From Dermanyssus gallinae (Eukaryota; Arthropoda; Arachnida; Mesostigmata; Dermanyssidae), in the NCBI GenBank assembly GCA_003439945.1, contig QVRM01006824.1, positions 687,501 through 751,500 of the forward strand: a stretch of DNA of 64,000 nucleotides, read 5' to 3'. Shown in pieces: positions 61,322 to 64,000 of the stretch. The position numbers were made by a program, and so were the translations under genes. Under the pieces are notes generated by a model. It searched no databases. It was not told the DNA's origin and saw only the letters and a list, made by a program, of their open reading frames with translations. The number at the start of each line of letters is the position of its first letter. Positions within the stretch are counted from its first letter, which is position 1.

Positions 61322-63466
61322 AAGAATAGAACAGAAGGAGCGACCTTCAAGCGTCCGCTAACGTCACCGTTTTCACGGTCAAGGACAACTCGGAACGGCG
61401 GCGACGGTGGCGGCGGCAACGACGGCGGCGGCGACGACGACGACGCCAACAACAACATCAACAACAACAACAACGGCAGCAGCAGCAGCAGCGGCAGCGC
61501 CAGTAACAACGGCCGACGGTGGCTCGTTCGAGGGCAGCAAAAGAGCGATCGCGTACGCAGCACCACTGCCCCACGGCCGCACTGTCATACACACACACAC
61601 AACCACAAACACACTGGCCACTTTTAGTGGCGGCTCGCTCATAGATAGGTAGATAGGTAGGTAGGTAGATAGATAGATACACAGATGCACAAACGGATAC
61701 ATGCATGGTGGACGGGTGGATGGACGGCCAGCCCAAAGGTCTTCTTCTGGCTGTGTGTGGTTGGTTATCCATCCTCCCATTGTGGTCGTTGGTCGGTTGT
61801 GTGAGTGAGTGAGTGAATGTGTGCCTGTATGTCTGTGTGAGTGAGTGCGTGAGTGCGTGCGTGTAATACTGCAGGTAAGTGAGTTGCTGGCCGGCAATAT
61901 TTGTGGGTGGCGGCGTGGTGACGTCGGTTCATCCAGCGGTCGGTCAACGAGCAGTGACGGTGGCTCACTGACTGACGGACGGACGGACGGACTGACCGAG
62001 TGGCTCGGGCTGGCTACTGATGGTGATGATGAACGCCATATGCACAGCAAACAGCAACTATTTGCAGGCAGGCTAGGCTGCTCGAAGGCATCCGTATTTT
62101 AGTTATATATATATATATATATATATAACGCGAGACGTGCATATACACACCCACTCGGTGAACGGATAATCCGTAATCATAGTCATAACACAAATCTTAA
62201 TAGTTATCATAGTACGGTTGTAATATAGTACTATAGTTACAGCGACCGCTCGAGAACATGATTCACCTTGTCGCCCGTTGGCTCACTATGGCGTTGCTTT
62301 AGGGCACTGCGACTGCAGATGCTGTTATTATTATTATTGTTGTTGTTATTGTTGTTGTTGTCCTTGTTGTTGTCACCACTCTTGACAGTCATCATCGCTA
62401 AGCATCAACCACAGCGAATAAGTTGCCCTTATTAGGTCGACTGTAGTGAAAGAATTAGCAGTCGTAGCAGCTACTGCAGCACCGGCAACAACAACAACAA
62501 CAACCACCACCGCCAGCAACGCTGCATAACGACCTCTACGGACCGTCAACAACAGCAGCAGCAGCGACTGACTATCGTTGCTAAGTCACGAGTCGTGCCT
62601 ATTTACTTGTTTGTTTGTCTGTCATTTCGTCTGATGAATATCCGACCGACCGTCAGTCTGTCAGTTCTTCCGTCCGTTGGTCTATCTGTATGTCTGTATG
62701 TATGTTTGCGTACCATTCATCACCATTGTTACCTCGACCGTAATGCAGAAAGGAAAGCCGGAGCCTGGATACTTCGTTGGCAAGATGCACCGGCTAGCGC
62801 TTGCATTGACTTCGATTCAGATCGCTCGCTTGCTGTATCTATCTCTCTTACTCGCGTTCTTTTCTCTCTCTCTCTCTCTCTTTGCCCATAGCTACCTTCC
62901 TCGATTGCCTTCCTCGATAATTAGTCGCTAGTTACTCGAAACGTTCTCAATGTCTCGACGGGACCCGCGGTAAAACCGACAGCAGCAGCGTGCTATTTAA
63001 TATTTCAATGCAGCTAACTGACTGACCTGTGAACATTAAGGATTCTACACAACAGCCTGGCGGAATTAGTACCGATTTATTAGAACGGGCCGTGGAAAAC
63101 GTGAGCAATGTGACCGCCAAGTGCTGCCAATAAAAAGCACTTACATGCTTTAACAAGATGCTTATTTGTGTGACACTGCTAATTGTATACTTTGAGCACC
63201 TGCTGTACACTTTTGCGTGCGAACGTTCCACAAGCGTGCTCCGTTTCAAATCCCCGAAACGACTACGTATGTCACTCTATAATTTCAAGACTGTCAAGAT
63301 TTTTTTCAAATGAAGATCAAACGTCTGTAGCAACGACGGCACGCATTTTTCTTCTCGTCCCAGACACAAACCAGCCGAATGTGACGGATGTGCGTCCTTT
63401 AAATCGTTGCGCGAATATACATTAGAACACAGCGGTTTTTAATTGTTTTAACCCAGTAAAAAAATA

Positions 63467-63514
<48 letters not shown>

Positions 63515-64000
63515 TTAATTTATATATATGTATTTTTTTTATATATAAATCTACATGAATAATAGCTTAATAGAGTATCTGCCTAGACATTTGGATGTGT
63601 AGAATAGTACTTGATTGCGATTATGCTCGCGATCTTGGATTTTGACATTCTTTCAACAAACTGCGGCGTGGTATCCCACGGGCGATAACAAGAACACAGC
63701 AGTGCCGCTTTTTCTCGCTATCGCCGTACAAGACGAGAGGTCGAGGATTCGGTCGGACATGTCTGACCTGTCAGGCCGAGTAGCAGCACTTCTATCTAGC
63801 GGATCGGAACGCCTGCTGTGGAAGAAATGGGTAAAACAACCCAACCTAACTCGTCCAGCATGATGAGAGGCAGATCGAAGGCGGGGCTTTTAAACCATAA
63901 AGGTCGCTCACTTCCGATTGATTGCCGAACCCGTTCATGTCGGATCAGGTGGTGCAATGAAGACCTTCAATCTGCCTGGCCGCAATAACAGCATGCACCA
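59830..64000. other. No gene recognised; microsatellite-rich
   Basis: (AT)n at 60346-60424, 62104-62127 and 63461-63545. GTT triplets at 60638-60690. GGC/GAC/CAA/CAG triplets and (GACA)n at 61290-61500, (GATA)n at 61640-61680, (GTGA)n near 61800-61850, (GGAC)n at 61976-61995 and GTT at 62330-62370. Long frames on both strands follow from these repeats. Confidence 0.55.

Overview
The window is animal (eukaryotic) genomic DNA. It has widely spaced exons with GT/AG introns, very abundant simple repeats, and decayed transposon pieces, with no operon-like ORF packing. The one gene that can be identified firmly is the ecdysone-inducible nuclear receptor E75 (Drosophila Eip75B, NR1D3 group). E75 belongs to the moulting-animal ecdysteroid cascade, so the source is an arthropod. 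The divergent hinge and ligand-domain sequence and the genome texture would suit a chelicerate such as a mite, but that is a guess. Layout: positions 1-34,000 hold no recognisable host gene. They carry many (AT)n tracts, a 540-bp (CAA)n block at 4.97-5.50 kb, and three kinds of transposon debris. These are a broken retrotransposon C-terminal domain (7.9-8.5 kb, minus), a non-LTR reverse transcriptase 3' piece (21.96-22.31 kb, minus), and several short interspersed repeats. Two copies of a 290-bp repeat lie in opposite orientation at 26.7 and 34.1 kb, two pieces look like a tRNA-derived SINE (8.6 and 25.3 kb), and a strong 30-bp hairpin sits at 25.28-25.35 kb. One unclassified ORF of about 120 codons lies at 10.9-11.3 kb. 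Positions 35,330-48,375 (minus strand) hold a complete E75 reading frame in six exons: 48375-48192, 42842-42754, 40838-40694, 39095-38857, 37330-36943 and 36402-35330. All splice phases agree and the sum is exactly 706 codons (705 residues plus stop). The exons encode in order a short N-terminal A/B region, zinc finger 1, zinc finger 2, the hinge with the start of the ligand domain, the core ligand domain, and the ligand-domain end with a long F domain. Upstream of the first coding exon is a textbook core promoter on the minus strand (CCAAT, CRE-like, TATA) with nuclear-receptor half-sites just behind it. A tiny ATG exon at 47219-47192 ends in a donor of the right phase to replace the first exon and make a short-N-terminus isoform. 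An ORF at 51404-50946 ends at a donor of the phase needed to join zinc finger 2 directly, as E75B does in insects. Both are hypotheses. The E75 introns hold three exact TCAAGGTCA sites within 2.7 kb, all in the gene's orientation. This is the type bound by FTZ-F1/ERR and related monomeric receptors, and it suggests cross-regulation inside the ecdysone cascade. Positions 49,000-64,000 lie upstream of E75. They are mostly trinucleotide and tetranucleotide repeat islands with a few unsupported ORFs and two more copies of an interspersed repeat. Simple repeats change character along the window: (AT)n dominates 1-34 kb and 58-64 kb, while GC-richer triplet repeats dominate the E75 neighbourhood.
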